Notes: generated from the letters alone by a model not told the origin. A stretch of 64,000 nucleotides of DNA from Elymus sibiricus (GCA_039707655.1 CM077676.1:377956114-378020113), one strand, 5' to 3'; positions 1-11,678 are shown, counted from the first letter of the stretch. Program-made: numbers and translations.

Positions 1-1460
1 TTTCTGGAACATAAGAGACACTAGAAGCTTCGGGAGGTGGCCAGAAGACCCACAGGGGCCCCACGAGCCACCAGGGCGCGCCACCCCCCAGGCGCGCCCT
101 GGTGCCTCGTGGGCCCCCTGTGGCCCCTATTCGCGTGATTCCAACGCCAAAAAATCATATATATTCAGAAACCCCCGAAAGTTAACCTAGATGAGTTTTT
201 ACGCCACCGCAAGCCTCTGTACCTCCACGATCTCATCTACAGCCCTTTTCCGGCACCCTGCCGGAGGGGGGAAAACATCACCGGAGGCCATCTTCATCAT
301 CCGGGCGGTCTCCATGACGAGGAGGGAGTAGTTCACCCTCGGGGCTGAGGGTATGTACTAGTAGCTATGTGTTTGATCTCTCTCTCTCTCTCGTGTTCTT
401 GATTTGGCTCGATCTTGATGTATCACGAGCTTTGTTAATATAGTTGGATCATATGGTGTTTCTTCCCTCTCTATCTTTGTTGTGATGAATCGAATCTTTT
501 CCTTTTGAGGTTTCGTTATTGTCGGATTGAATATTTCAGATTTGAGAACACTTGATGTATGTCTTGCATATGAATACCCGTGGTGACAATGGGGTATTAT
601 ATTGATTCACTTGATATATGTTTTGGCATTCAATTCGCGGATTCCCGCGGTGACATTGGGGTAATCTATGCATAGGGGTTGATGCACATTTTCATTATCT
701 TTTCTCCGATAGAAACTTTGGGGTGCTCCTTGGAGTTCTTTGTGTGGATTGAATATTATGATTATGAAGTTGTTTGATGCATATCGTATAATCAACTCAC
801 GGATACTTGTGGTGACATTGGAGTATCTAAGTGACATTAGAGTTGGTTGATGTGTATCATATGGTGTTATTTTAGTACGAACTCTAGGGCTGTTTGTGAC
901 ACTTATAGGAATAGCTCAATAGATCGATCGGAAACGATAACTTTGAAGTGGTTTCGTACCCTACAAACAATTTATATCTTATGTTCTCCGCTAATAGGAA
1001 CTTGGGAGTGATTCTTTATCGCACGTTGAGGGATAATTATATGATCCAATTATGTTAGCATTGTTGAGAGATTGCACTAGTGAAAGTATGAACCCTAGGC
1101 CTTGTTTTTAAGCATTGCAATACCTTTTGTGCTCACTTTTGTTACTAGTTACCTTGCTGTTTTTATATTTTCAGATTATAAAAAACTATATCTATTATCC
1201 ATACTACACTTGTATCACCATCTCTTCGCCGAACTAGTGCACCTATACAATTTACCGTTGTATTGGGTGTGTTGGGGACACAAGAGGTTTCTTGTATTTG
1301 GTTGCAGGGTTGTTTGAGAGATACCATCTTCAACCTATGCCTCCCACGGATTGATAAACCTTAGGTTATCCACTTGAGGGAAAATTGCTACTGTCCTACA
1401 AAACTCTGCGCTTGGAGGCCCAACACGAGTCTACAAGAATAAGTTGTGTAGTAGACATCA
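1..1460 (+). repeat. 5' LTR, missing about its first 222 bases
   Basis: It aligns throughout with 5768-7251 of the 3' LTR. The window edge removes the TGATACG start. It ends TAGACATCA at 1460, ten bases before the primer-binding site. Its CT microsatellite (about 380-395) is much shorter than the copy in the 3' LTR (about 6147-6184), a replication-slippage difference. Confidence 0.9.
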
Positions 1461-1470
1461 AGCTCTTTTC

Positions 1471-1488
1471 TGGCGCCGTTGCCGGGGA
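1471..1488 (+). other. Primer-binding site, tRNA-Asp type
   Basis: The sequence TGGCGCCGTTGCCGGGGA is the exact complement of the 3' 18 bases, including CCA, of plant tRNA-Asp(GUC) as I remember it. It lies 10 bases inside the 5' LTR end. It would prime minus-strand cDNA synthesis. Confidence 0.85.
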
Positions 1489-1585
1489 GGTGAGTGCTTG
1501 AAGGTATATCTTTAGATCTTGCAATCGAATCTTTTAGTTTCTTGTTTTATCACTAGTTTGGTTTATAAAAGAAAACTACAAAAAA

Positions 1586-2482
1586 ATGGAATTGAGGTTG
1601 CCTCATATTATTCGTCTTTATCATGTCTTTCTCGAAAATGATGGATCGGAAAATTGTGCTCAATTGATAGAAGAGGAATTCAATAAAATGTTTGGCATAA
1701 AATCTTTGAATGATGAGCATGATAGCAATGTTGCTAGTATGAATTCTTTGAATATCCATGATGCTAATGATATGCAAAGCCATAAGCTTGGGGATGCTAT
1801 GTTTGATGAAGATGATATTTTTAGTCCCCCAAGTTTTGATGAGAAAATTTATTATGTTGATTGCATGCCTCCTATTTATGATGATTATATTGATGAAAGT
1901 GGATTTGGAGATGCCATGAATTTATTTAGTGATGATTCCACTATCTTGGAAGAGGTTTCAATTGATTATGATAACAAAGTTGCTATCTATGATGATTATT
2001 GTGATGACATGTATGCTATAAAGAGTAATGATAACCATGAAACTTGTCATCATGATTTTAATTTTCAATTGCATTATGCCAATCAAGTATCTCATGATAG
2101 TTATTTTGTTGAGTTTGCTCCCACTATTATGAATGAGAAGAAATTTGCTTATGTGGAGAGTAATAAATATTCTATGCTTGTGGATCATGAAAAGAATGCT
2201 CTATGTGATAGCTATATTGTTGAATTCATTCATGATGCTACTGAAAATTATTATGAGAGAGGATCATATGCTTGTAGGTGTTGCAATAATATCAAGTTTC
2301 CTCTCTATGTGTTGAAAGTTTTGAAGTTATGCTTGTTTTGCCTTCCTATGCTAGTTGATTCTTGCTCACATAAATTATTTGCTCACAAAATCCCTATGCA
2401 TAGGAAGTGGGTTAGGCTTAAATGTGCTTGTCATATGCTTCATGATGCTCCCATTATGTTTCAATTCTTCACTTTTATGTGA
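1586..2482 (+). CDS. Acidic protein of unknown function carried by the LTR element (298 aa)
   Basis: An uninterrupted reading frame begins about 100 bases after the primer-binding site, where gag would start in an autonomous element. The product is rich in Asp, Glu, Asn, Tyr and Met for roughly residues 20-215, with many short D/E clusters such as FDEDDIF and YDDYIDE. It then turns cysteine-rich and basic near the end (residues about 230-290, with several CxC and CC pairs). I see no CCHC knuckle with retroviral spacing, no DTG protease motif and no polymerase motif. The ATG at 1586 is the first in frame after the primer-binding site. Codon use is AT-rich, like the rest of the element and unlike the host genes here. 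It may be a decayed gag or a lineage-specific protein of non-autonomous elements; I do not recognise a function. Confidence 0.5.
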   Translation: MELRLPHIIRLYHVFLENDGSENCAQLIEEEFNKMFGIKSLNDEHDSNVASMNSLNIHDANDMQSHKLGDAMFDEDDIFSPPSFDEKIYYVDCMPPIYDDYIDESGFGDAMNLFSDDSTILEEVSIDYDNKVAIYDDYCDDMYAIKSNDNHETCHHDFNFQLHYANQVSHDSYFVEFAPTIMNEKKFAYVESNKYSMLVDHEKNALCDSYIVEFIHDATENYYERGSYACRCCNNIKFPLYVLKVLKLCLFCLPMLVDSCSHKLFAHKIPMHRKWVRLKCACHMLHDAPIMFQFFTFM

Positions 2483-2599
2483 GCATCATTAAAATCATCA
2501 TGCCTAGCAAAAAGGGCATTAAAGAAAAGCGCTTGTTGGGAGACAACCCAATACTTATACCTACTGTTTTTGTGTGTCCACATGATTAATCTACTGTAG

Positions 2600-4010
2600 T
2601 AATCATGTTTTATATGTTTTCTTTCAATAATGTGTCAAGTAAAGCCTTTGGGATAGTGTGGATGCTTGTTGATTTGATTCTGTGCAAAAACAGAAACTTT
2701 TGCGTCCAGTGCTGGAATTTCTATTCTGTACTGGAGCATGAAAAAATTCTGAAATTTTTACACAGTATTGGGTTACAAATTGTTAACTTTGTCCTACTTT
2801 TTCAGAATTTTGGAGGTACATAAGTATGGTTTTTAAATCTCTTACTACACGCTGTTCTGTTTTTGACAGATTCTGTTTTCGATTCATAGTTTGCTTGTTT
2901 TAGTGTTTCCATAGCTTATATTGAGTAATATAAATTGTGGAAATGATATAATACAGTAGGCATTATGTGAGAACAATTATGAATCTTGTCTTGACGGTAC
3001 CTAAGTGGATTATTTATTTTTATCATACTAACCTATCTCACGAAGTTCCGTTAAGTTTTGTGTGATTGAAGTTTTCAGTTTTGGGTGAGATATCGATATG
3101 AGGAGAATAAGGAGTGGCAAGACCCTAAGCTTGGGGATGCCCAAGGCACCCCAAGGTAAAATTCAAGGAAGACTCAAGTGTCTAAGCTTGGGGATGCCCC
3201 GGAAGGAATCCTCTCTTTCGTCTTCAACACTATCGGTAACCTCACTCGGAGCTATATTTTTATTCGTCACATAATATGAGTTTTGCTTGGAGCGCCATTT
3301 TCTTTTGTTGAGAGTTGCTTGCTGTTATCAATAATCATGTTTTGTATCTTTTAGTTCAATAAAATGCCAATTATAGCCTTTACCATGCTCAGTTTGCAAG
3401 TTCATGTGTTACTGTTTGAAAACAGAAAGTTTTCTGTTATGTCCAGAATATTCCTGAATAGTAAGAACATGATAAAAATCTGAAATTTTTACACAGTAAG
3501 CATGCATGAGTTATCTGTCACGTGGTAATTTTTCAGAATTTTTGGAGTTAGGGAAGTATGGATTCTTATTCACCCTCTACAGACTGTTCTGTTTTGGCAG
3601 ATTGCTGTTATAGTTGCATTGTTTGCATATGTTTGCGTGTTTAATGTTTCTATTTGAGGATAGGAGTATTAAATATGAAGAGGCATTTAGTATGAAATGT
3701 TTAATTATAATTTTAGTGATTTGCTACAGTAGAGAATGTTAAGGTTTTGAGTTGATTTATACTAACTTATCTCACGAGTTCTTGTTGAGTTTTATGTGGA
3801 TGAAGTTTTTAAGATTTAGAGAAACCGTGATATGAGAGGAATTAAGGAGACACAAGAGCTCAAGCTTGGGGATGCCCAAGGCATACCAAATTAATATTTC
3901 AAGAAGTCTCAAGCATCTAAGCTTGGGGATGCCCCGGTAGGCATCCCACCTTTCTTCATCAACAACTATCGGTCAGTTTTGGTTGAGCCTAAGTTTTTGC
4001 TTCTTCACAT
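2600..4010 (+). repeat. Diverged ~730-bp tandem duplication inside the LTR element
   Basis: Segment 2601-3250 and segment 3331-3980 resemble each other: both start with AATCATGTTTT, pass through TCTGAAATTTTTACACAGTA and a TCTGTTTT(T/G)G stretch, and end with paired AAGCTTGGGGATGCCC motifs (near 3128 and 3184; near 3861 and 3918). They have diverged strongly, so the duplication is old and probably a family feature. The remainder to 5530 is AT-rich non-coding DNA in which I recognise nothing. Confidence 0.6.
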
Positions 4011-5531
4011 GATATGTGCTATCCTTGGAATGTTATTTTATTTTGTTTTCTTTGCTGTTTGAGTAAAATACTTAAGATCTGAAATTTTTAAATGAAAGAG
4101 AGTCATCACATAGCTACCTATTTACTTAACTACTCATTTGATCTTCACTTATATCTTTTTGGAGTAGTTTGTCATTTACTTTTGTGCTTCACTTATATCC
4201 TATGAGTAAATTGTGAAAGAATTGAATATCATAAAGTTGAAATTTTATATGTTTCATATGCTTGTCCCATGGGGAGTAGTGACTTCACATACAAGAAGTA
4301 TAAGTGGTAAAATTTATTGAAAGTTAACAAACATAGCATTGATCACTTGAACAATTCATGAAAGAATTTTGAAGGAAGAGAAATTTCACATATAAATATA
4401 CTATCTTGGACATCTTCTATGACTGTGAGCCCCCATTAATTATTTTCAAGCTTGATCAAGTAGTTGACGTTGGACAAGGAAGACAACGTAATAAGTTATG
4501 ATTGTTTATATTCACATAGAAGTTATATTGTCATGGATCCTCTAACATGTGGTGCTTGCTTAGGATCTCTTGCTAGCCAAAAATTCGTACTAAGTAGAGA
4601 TACTACTTGTGCATCCAAAAACTCTTAAACCCAGTTTCTTACCATGAGTGTCCACCATACCTACCTATGGATTGAATAAGATCCTTCAAGTAAGTTGTCA
4701 TCGGTGCAAAAAGCAATAAAAATTGCTCCTAAAATATGTATGATCTTTTATTGCAAGGGAAAATAAGCGTTGTATGAACTTGTGATGGTAAAGAAATAAA
4801 AGCGACGGACTGCATAATAAAGGTTGCTATCACAAGGGGCAATATAACATGACGTTCCTTTGCATTAAGGATTTGTGCATCCAACAACAAAAAGCGCATG
4901 CTAACCTCTGCTTCCCTCTGCGAAGGGCATGTCTTTTACTTTTCTATATTTACTTTTATGCAAGAGTCATTAATGTTCATCCCTATTCCGCTCTATTTAT
5001 TCTTTAGTTGGCAAGCATTATGTGGTAGGGAAAGATCCAGGCACATATATCCAGTTGAATATAGGTGATCATGAGTTATTATTGTTGACATTATCCCTGA
5101 GATAAATAAGTTGGGATGCAAAACATTAAGCCCCTATCTTCCTATGTGTTTGACTGAAACGGTTTGTTCTAAAAATATGCTTTGAGTGTCAGCAATCATG
5201 GAAGACTAAAAGATGGTTGAGTATGTGGAATTTGGTAGATCAAAGCTCTTACATAGACCCTTCCTGAAAATAAGATGAATTGCAATTGTTTGATGACTGA
5301 GAACATGGTTTGTTAGTTTTCAAGAAAGTTTATGGCCTATACTTTAAACATGTGAATAGCTTGCTACTTGATCATGAGAAGTTTTATGAGATGAGCTACT
5401 GATTATGATATATATTGATGCTAGAAAAAATGATTGAAATTATTATTGATCAAACTTATGCATTATGTTAGCATTCACACTTCATAAATTATTATTTTTA
5501 TCATTTATCTACTCGAGGACGAGCAGGAATT

Positions 5532-5545
5532 AAGCTTGGGGATGC
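5532..5545 (+). other. Polypurine-tract region before the 3' LTR
   Basis: The motif AAGCTTGGGGATGC abuts the TGATACG start of the 3' LTR, where the plus-strand primer is expected. The same motif recurs four times in the interior (about 3128, 3184, 3861, 3918). Confidence 0.6.
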
Positions 5546-6144
5546 TGATACGTCTCCAACGTATCTATAAGTTATGAAGTATTCATGCCATGTCTATTAT
5601 AGTTTTGTATGATTTTGGTGCACTTTTATATGGCTTTTATATGATTTTCATGGACTAACATATTGACCTAGTGCCCAGTGCCAGTTGTTGTTTTCTGCTT
5701 GTTTTTGGTTTTCTAGAAAATCTATATCAAATGAAGTCCAAATGCAGCGAAACTTTTTGATGATTTTTTCTGAAACATAAGAAACACTAGAAGCTTCGGG
5801 AGGCGGCCAGAAGACCCACAGGGGCCCCACGAGCCACCAGGGCGCGCCACCCCCCAGGCACGCCCTGGTGCCTCGTGGGCCCCCTATGGCCCCTCTTCGC
5901 GTGATTCCAACGCCAAAAAATCATATATATATTCAGAAACCCCTGAAAATTAACCTAGATGGGTTTTTACGCCGCCGCAAGCCTCTGTACCTCCACGATC
6001 TCATCTACAACCCTTTTTCGGCACCCTGCCGGAGGGGGGAAAGCATCACCGGAGGCCATCTTCATCATTCCGGCGGTCTCCATGACGAGGAGGGAGTAGT
6101 TCACCCTCGGGGCTGAGCGTATGTACTAGTAGCTATGTGTTTGA

Positions 6145-6187
<43 letters not shown>

Positions 6188-7251
6188 TTCTTGATTTGGC
6201 TCGATCTTGATGTATCGCGAGCTTTGTTAATATAGTTGGATCATATGGTGTTTCATCCCTCTCTATCTTTGTTGTGATGAATCGAATCTTTTCCCTTTGA
6301 GGTTTCGTTATTGTCGAATTGAATATTTCAGATTTGAGAACACTTGATGTATGTCTTGCATATGAATACCCGTGGTGACAATGGGGTATTATATTGATTC
6401 ACTTGATATATGTTTTGGCATTCAATTCGCGGATTCCCGCGGTGACATTGGGGTAATCTATGCATAGGGGTTGATGCACGTTTTCATTATCTTTTCTTCA
6501 ATAAAAACTTTGGGGTGCTCCTTGGAGTTCTTCGTATGGATTGAATATTATGACTATGAAGTTGTTTGATGCATATCGTATAATCAACTCAAGGATACTT
6601 GTGGTGACATTGGAGTATCTAGGTGACATTAGAGTTGGTTGATGTGTATCATATGGTGTTATTTTAGTACGAACTCTAGGGCTGTTTGTGACACTTATAG
6701 GAATAGCTCAATAGATCGATCGGAAAGGATAACTTTGAGGTGGTTTCGTACCCTACAAACAATTTCTATCTTATGTCTCCGCTAATAGGAACTTGGGAGT
6801 GATTCTTTATCGTACGTTGAGGGATAATTATATGATCCAATTATGTTAGCATTGTTGAGAGATTGCACTAGTGAAAGTATGAACCCTAGGCCTTGCTTTT
6901 AAGCATTGCAATACCTTTTGTGCTCACTTTTGTTACTAGTTACCTTGCTGTTTTTATATTTTCAGATTATAAAAACCTATATCTATTATCCATACTACAC
7001 TTGTATCACCATCTCTTCGCCGAACTAGTGCACCTATACAATTTACCATTGTATTGGGTGTGTTGGGGACACAAGAGATTTCTTGTATTTGGTTGCAGGG
7101 TTGTTTGAGAGAAACCATCTTCAACTTACGCCTCCCACGGATTGATAAACCTTAGGTCATCCACTTGAGGAAAAATTGCTATTGTGCTACAAAACTCTGC
7201 GCTTGTTGGCCCAACATGAGTCTACAAGAATAAGTTGTGTAGTAGACATCA
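5546..7251 (+). repeat. 3' LTR, complete (1706 bp)
   Basis: It runs from TGATACGTCTCCAACG to TAGACATCA. A CT microsatellite lies at about 6147-6184. The same family recurs as a solo LTR at 59322-61001. The sequence right after it (AGTGG...) is the interrupted transposase; the matching left TSD is outside the window. Confidence 0.9.
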
Positions 7252-8539
7252 AGTGGCCTTCTGCAAGCCTTGCAAACACTGGAGAACGCTGAAGCACGTT
7301 GATATCATTGTGAGAACCAGCCATGCCAAAGAAAGAATGTCATATCCACAGATCTTGTGAAGCCACCGCTTCAAGTATGATAGTGGCACCTTTCACATGC
7401 CCCTTGTACTGCCCCTGCCAAGCAAATGGACGGTTCTTCCACTTCCAGCGCATACAATCTATACTACCAAGCATGCCCGGAAAGCCCCTATCGGCATTGA
7501 TCGCCAACAACCTCTCTGTATCAGCCGCAGTTGGCTGTCTCAGGTACTCGGGGCCGAACACTGCCACCACGGCCATGTAGAAACTATACATTGAGAGGAG
7601 ACATGTGGACTCACTCATACGCACATACTCATCTACAAGATCATCAGGAATTCCATATGCAAGCATGCGAATAGCCACAATGCATTTCTGGTAAGAAGAG
7701 AAGCCAAGCTTGCCAAGGGCATCCTCTTTGCACTGAAAGTATGGGTCATATCCTACCACTCCCTCCCAAATACAATTGAACACATGTCTCCTCATTCGGA
7801 ATCGGCGACGAAATTGATGTGGTTTGAAGAGTGCGGTATTCTCAAAGTAATCGCCACAGAGAAGGGCGTGGCCTTTCTCCCTATTGCGGTTCAAGGCCGG
7901 AGCATGGTCGGGGATTGATCCCCTGAACCGAGGCCGCTTCCTACTAATGTGGTCATGGACGACCAATGCAGCCACCACAAGCTCTTCATCATCCGAGGAC
8001 GAATCATCCGATGAACAAATAAAGTTGTGAAAGAAATACTCATCCCCGCTATCCACGGTACCTTGTGAGCAAAGCGTCGAACACCTTGCGGTCGTGGTGG
8101 AAACGCGGCCAGAAAGAGCACGTCGAGCCCCCCTCGCAGGCAGCAAAGCAAGGTGTTGGTGGGCGGGCGCCCTGCAGCAATGCTGCGCCTGCCGGAAGTT
8201 GTTGGGGTAGACGGGCGGCGCCGGCGGCCGTAGCTTCTCTCCCACCGGCAAAAAGGAACCACGAACGCCGGCAAAAAGCTCTTCCGAAACGCGGGCGTGG
8301 TCGTGGTTCGGACGGCCTTGATGGAAGGCGACGCGGCCAGGAACGGGGGTGGCGGCGGCGATGGCGGGGGGCGGAGGGCGGAGGGAAGGCAGGGGAGGAG
8401 AAAAGGGGTTGTGCCAGCGACGGGCGGGCCAGGGGAGGACAAGGGCACGCGTCCCGCCTGTCCGCGGGCGTCCGTTTCGACGCAAACGCGGCTCAAAGTT
8501 TGGCTGGGAATGGGTAGAAAGCCGACCGAAAACGGACAT
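7252..8539 (-). pseudogene. PIF/Harbinger transposase (HARBI1-like nuclease), truncated
   Basis: On the minus strand this reads as a DDE-type Harbinger transposase. Recognisable segments run from an acidic serine-rich stretch (DDSSSDDEEL) through a helical domain (FRRRFRMRRHVFNCIWEGV) to the catalytic start, with the first Asp in GMLGSIDCMRWKWKN and the second in [12 protein letters not shown] to TGA change puts a stop inside the highly conserved [13 protein letters not shown] block near 7340. The same frame continues sensibly to 7252 (..[12 protein letters not shown]), where the LTR retrotransposon interrupts it; the third acidic residue is therefore absent here. The start is uncertain: an in-frame Met at 8539 lies inside the element, while the open frame also runs beyond the element's end at 8635. 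Both the stop and the insertion make it non-functional. The family's role is cut-and-paste excision at TTA/TAA targets. Confidence 0.88.
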
Positions 8540-8635
8540 TGGTCCGTTTTTTCCCACCCGTTGGACCGCGTTTTCTGTCCGTTTACCCCAAACGGACGCG
8601 GCCGCACCATTTAAGGTCGTGCTTAGGAGTTGCCC
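7252..8635 (-). mobile_element. Harbinger element, 5' part only
   Basis: Its right-hand end on the plus strand is ...AGGAGTTGCCC followed by TAA (8636-8638), so on the minus strand it begins GGGCAACTCCTAAGC after a TTA target. This resembles the Harbinger-type start at 16167 (GGGCATCTCC). The other end is beyond the LTR element, outside the window. Confidence 0.75.
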
Positions 8636-10011
8636 TAAGCCCCCTGGTTCTGCAGCATTTGCGACGAGCCTCGCACCCCTGACCTGAACAGTCAACCCTC
8701 GAATTCGCTCTCCCCGTTGACACCGTGGCATCGCCAACTCTCGTTCGTACGGCTGGCACACGCCATGGAATCCGAGGCCGACCACGGCCTCCCCTTGTCG
8801 CATTCGGGCGGAGAAAAATCAACTAACGCACCAAAAAATTTCAGGAGCGAAACAAATAAGAGCGGGACAAATTAAAGTTGGTAGAGTGAAAAGGGTCGCA
8901 CTACACAGGAGACACCACACGCGCATGCAGAAGAGCATGTAAGAATGCATGATTTGTGTGCATGCATGCAAGCCGGCGCGATGACTAGAGTAGAGTAGCT
9001 CTGACGCGCGCGCTTTCTCTGTACTACACCCATGTATACGCGTCAACATGGATGTACAACGTCCCAACTAGGTAAAACACAAAAAACATGGATGTGCTAC
9101 ATGGCCGGGAAAGATATCGTACTCGACGCAAAATGGCAATGAGTGGAGCGCATCAATACATGGGAATGGGATGCCCAGTTTCGACGAGATTTACGCACGG
9201 ATAGCCGACACGGTCGGTTGGTCGCCAAATGATCGGAATTTTCTAAAATCGAAAAAAGGCGTGCATGAAATGATCAAAGGTCGCCTCGCTTTTGCTCACG
9301 GATCGATCGATCTCATTGCATTTGCACTAGCCTATGTAGATACGCAATCAGCGGCCGAATACAACCGCATGCATGTCATGATCGACAGCAATAGGGAAGA
9401 ATTAATGAAGCCCCGGTTAGAATGGGCATGCACCAAGCTGAAGCAGCTTCCATGATCGATCATGTACACCGGCCTGCACGCTTACCGCTTGCGGTATCAT
9501 TACATTCGTGAACTCGCGCGTAGAGGAGAAAAGTATAAAAGTAACCGTACCACTGGTAGCGTGTTAATTGGTTGCTAAGCCAATAAATACGTACTGCCGG
9601 CGTACGTGCACGTGTTTTGCATGCGTGTTATCCTTAGCTTAACTTGATTAGCTTGTACACAAGCTAGGCACAACTAATTGTGGACCTCTTTTTTAGATGA
9701 ACTGTGTAGAGTGTGGACCTTCCTAATTCCTATCCAGCTCTTCAGAAGGACCATCGTCCGTACTTACTTTAAAAGGAAAAGGACATCACATCGTGTGTAC
9801 ATGTACCGTGTGTCTACTTTACAGGCATGCATGCAGGCCTGCGATCGATTTATATCCATCGCCGTTTTAGCTCATGCTTTTCGTCCGTCCCAACAAAAAA
9901 GAGTAAAAAGAGTACTACTACTAAGAAAAGCGAGTGCGTGTGGTTAATCTATATAGTCATGCTTTGGCAGTGTTTTGCACGCGCACTTTGCATGCCGTGC
10001 ACGCTTCATCA
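8636..10011. other. Unassigned intergenic DNA
   Basis: Apart from the small ORF at 9171-9455, I see no recognisable gene or element. The stretch is mixed in composition, with many GCATGC-type palindromes (for example near 8960 and 9830). The segment 8640-8815 is GC-rich and could be the remnant of an exon, but no conserved motif supports this. Confidence 0.4.
9171..9455 (+). CDS. Hypothetical small protein (94 aa)
   Basis: An ATG-to-TGA frame encodes a soluble, mixed-charge peptide with MPSFDEIYARIADTVGW at the start and alternating hydrophobic and charged residues consistent with helices. There is no signal peptide or membrane segment. I do not recognise a family. Codon use is less GC-biased than the host exons elsewhere in the window. 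A TATA-like sequence (GTATAAAAG) lies downstream at about 9531, not upstream, so it does not support this start. It may be an orphan gene, a fragment, or chance. Confidence 0.22.
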   Translation: MPSFDEIYARIADTVGWSPNDRNFLKSKKGVHEMIKGRLAFAHGSIDLIAFALAYVDTQSAAEYNRMHVMIDSNREELMKPRLEWACTKLKQLP

Positions 10012-10016
10012 CCGAT

Positions 10017-10175
10017 TGTTGAGTATAATGTTTATTATGAAGTATAGGATAGACTAGGATTTTGTCCTACCTTGTCTTGTATTTCAAGTTGGTCATTGTA
10101 CTCCTATATATATATGCCCACGAGGCTCAAGCAATATACATCGATTCCACCAAATCATCTCTATCCCTTTTAACA
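10017..10175 (+). repeat. 5' LTR of the short-LTR element
   Basis: 159 bp from TGTTGAG to TTTTAACA, preceded by TSD CCGAT. It contains a TATATATATA stretch at about 10107 that could serve as a TATA element. Confidence 0.92.
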
Positions 10176-10186
10176 TGGTATCAGCC
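10176..10186 (+). other. Primer-binding site, initiator tRNA-Met type
   Basis: TGGTATCAGCC immediately follows the LTR; the standard plant iMet complement is TGGTATCAGAGC, so the match is good to nine bases. Confidence 0.8.
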
Positions 10187-10779
10187 TAACCGATCCAACC
10201 CTAGCCGCCGCCCGACGCTTCCGCCCCGCGCGCCGCCCCCGGGGCGGTCGGTCTCCATGACCGCCGCCGGGGGCCGCGCCGCCCGTACCTAGGGTTCGTC
10301 CGCCGGTCGTGTTGACCGGCTGCCCTAGAGAGTCTTTTTCCCGAGCCCTTGCTTTGGGTTTTCTCTCTCTCGCCGGTCGCTTTGATCGGCGTTTACTTTT
10401 TGGTTTTCCGATCTAAGATCGGTTTGCGTCGCCCGCCGCCGCCGTCGACCCCCGCGCCTCTACTCCGACATCGGCGTCGACTGCACCGGCCGCTTCCTTC
10501 TCAACCGCGCGGCAAGGCTGGACGTGCCGCCCAAGGGACGCCTTCATGCGTCGCTGCCGGCCGCACGTCCACGCGGTCTCCATCGCCGGTCCGTCTTCGT
10601 CGTCATCGCCCGGGACATCACCGACAACGTCGCCATCGACTCCGATCAGCGCGTCGTCCCCGCCATGGCGCGTACAGCGCCGTCGTCGGTCTGATCAACC
10701 GATCGCGAGCCTGTCTTCGCCAAGCACATCCCCGAGCACGCGCCTACCGCCGATCGAGCCACGGGTTGTCGTCGCGTCG

Positions 10780-11270
10780 TCCCTTCGGACCGCTGCGTCG
10801 CCGCCCCGAGGTCTTCCCGCCGGCTGCCCCGACCCGCGCGCCGCTCCCGCCGACGCCCTTTGGGCTGTCGCGCCGTGGCACGCGGTCCACGCCGCCGCCC
10901 CGAGATCCTCCCGCCGGCTACCCCCGTAGCCGCTGCCGCCTTTGCGTCTCCCCTTAGGGCTGTCGCGCCGCGGCACGCGGTCCACGCCGCCTCCCGTCGG
11001 GCCGTTGCCCCCGGCCAGTGGTTCTCCCCGCGGCTGCCCCGACCTGCGAGCGCCGCTACACCGCCTCTTCGGTCTGTAGCGCCGTGGAACGCGGTCACCG
11101 TCGCCGCCCGAGGCCGTCCCCGCGGCATCGACCTGCGCACCGCCGCTGCGCCGCCCCTTCGGGCCGTAGCGTCGCGGCACGCGGTCCACGCCGTCGCCCC
11201 GACCTGCCCGCCGCATCTGCGTCGCCCCTACGGGCCGTAGCGCCACGGCCCGCGGTCCACTCCGCCGTCA
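10780..11270 (+). repeat. GC-rich imperfect tandem repeats in the short-LTR element
   Basis: A module of the form CCTTCGGGCCGTAGCGCCG followed by CGGCACGCGGTCCACGCCG recurs about six times (near 10781, 10856, 10952, 11063, 11154 and 11225), spaced about 70-110 bp apart. Long open frames on both strands are a by-product of GC richness. A coding role is not supported by any domain, although the plus-strand frame at 10349-10957 (202 aa, Pro/Arg-rich) is open. Confidence 0.65.
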
Positions 11271-11678
11271 CCGCGCGTCGACTTCCCGTGGTATGCGCCG
11301 CGCCGCCTCCCTCGGCGCGGGAACGCCACCGTCCGCGCCGGTCTTCGTCACGCTCTCGGGTGCTTCGCCTATTTCGAGCACCGCCGCCGCGCTCCTAACT
11401 AGCCGCTGCCGCCGCCGTCAGGCCGCCGCCGCCGCTCTTCTTCGGCCGTCGCCGCTGCTACCCCCGTAGCCGCCGCCGCCGCCCGTCCACCCCCTTCGTC
11501 TACGTCCAGCACCAGCCCGTCTCCAGCGTCGCCATCCTCTTCCCCGACCACTTCGTCTACTCCGACCACCGTTGGTGACATCGGCCCCAGACCGATTGGC
11601 GCCACAACCGTCGTCGAGTCTTCTTCTCTGCTGGTCCTCCGACTCCTCGACATGGCGTACAGCTCGTGCAGGTCCCTC

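Larger units (their letters stand above)
1..7251 (+). mobile_element. Non-autonomous LTR retrotransposon (TGATACGTC-type LTR), 5' end cut by window
   Basis: Two near-identical direct repeats (1-1460 and 5546-7251) flank a 4.1-kb interior with a primer-binding site after the first and a purine-rich tract before the second. No gag, protease, integrase or reverse transcriptase motif is visible in the interior; the only sizeable ORF is the acidic protein at 1586-2482, so mobility would depend on enzymes supplied by another element. LTRs begin TGATACGTCTCC and end TAGACATCA (TG...CA). The near identity of the LTRs suggests a recent insertion. The element interrupts a Harbinger transposase gene at 7252, so the rest of that gene should lie left of the window. 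The Gypsy-like assignment is inferred from the LTR type common in Triticeae. Confidence 0.88.

Noticed and set aside
8065..8687. Plus-strand Arg/Gly-rich frames opposite the Harbinger gene
   Set aside because: Shadow frames of the GC-rich transposase 5' region.
10349..11400. Long Pro/Arg-rich open frames on both strands
   Set aside because: GC-rich repeats within a non-autonomous retrotransposon; stops are rare by composition and no domain is visible.
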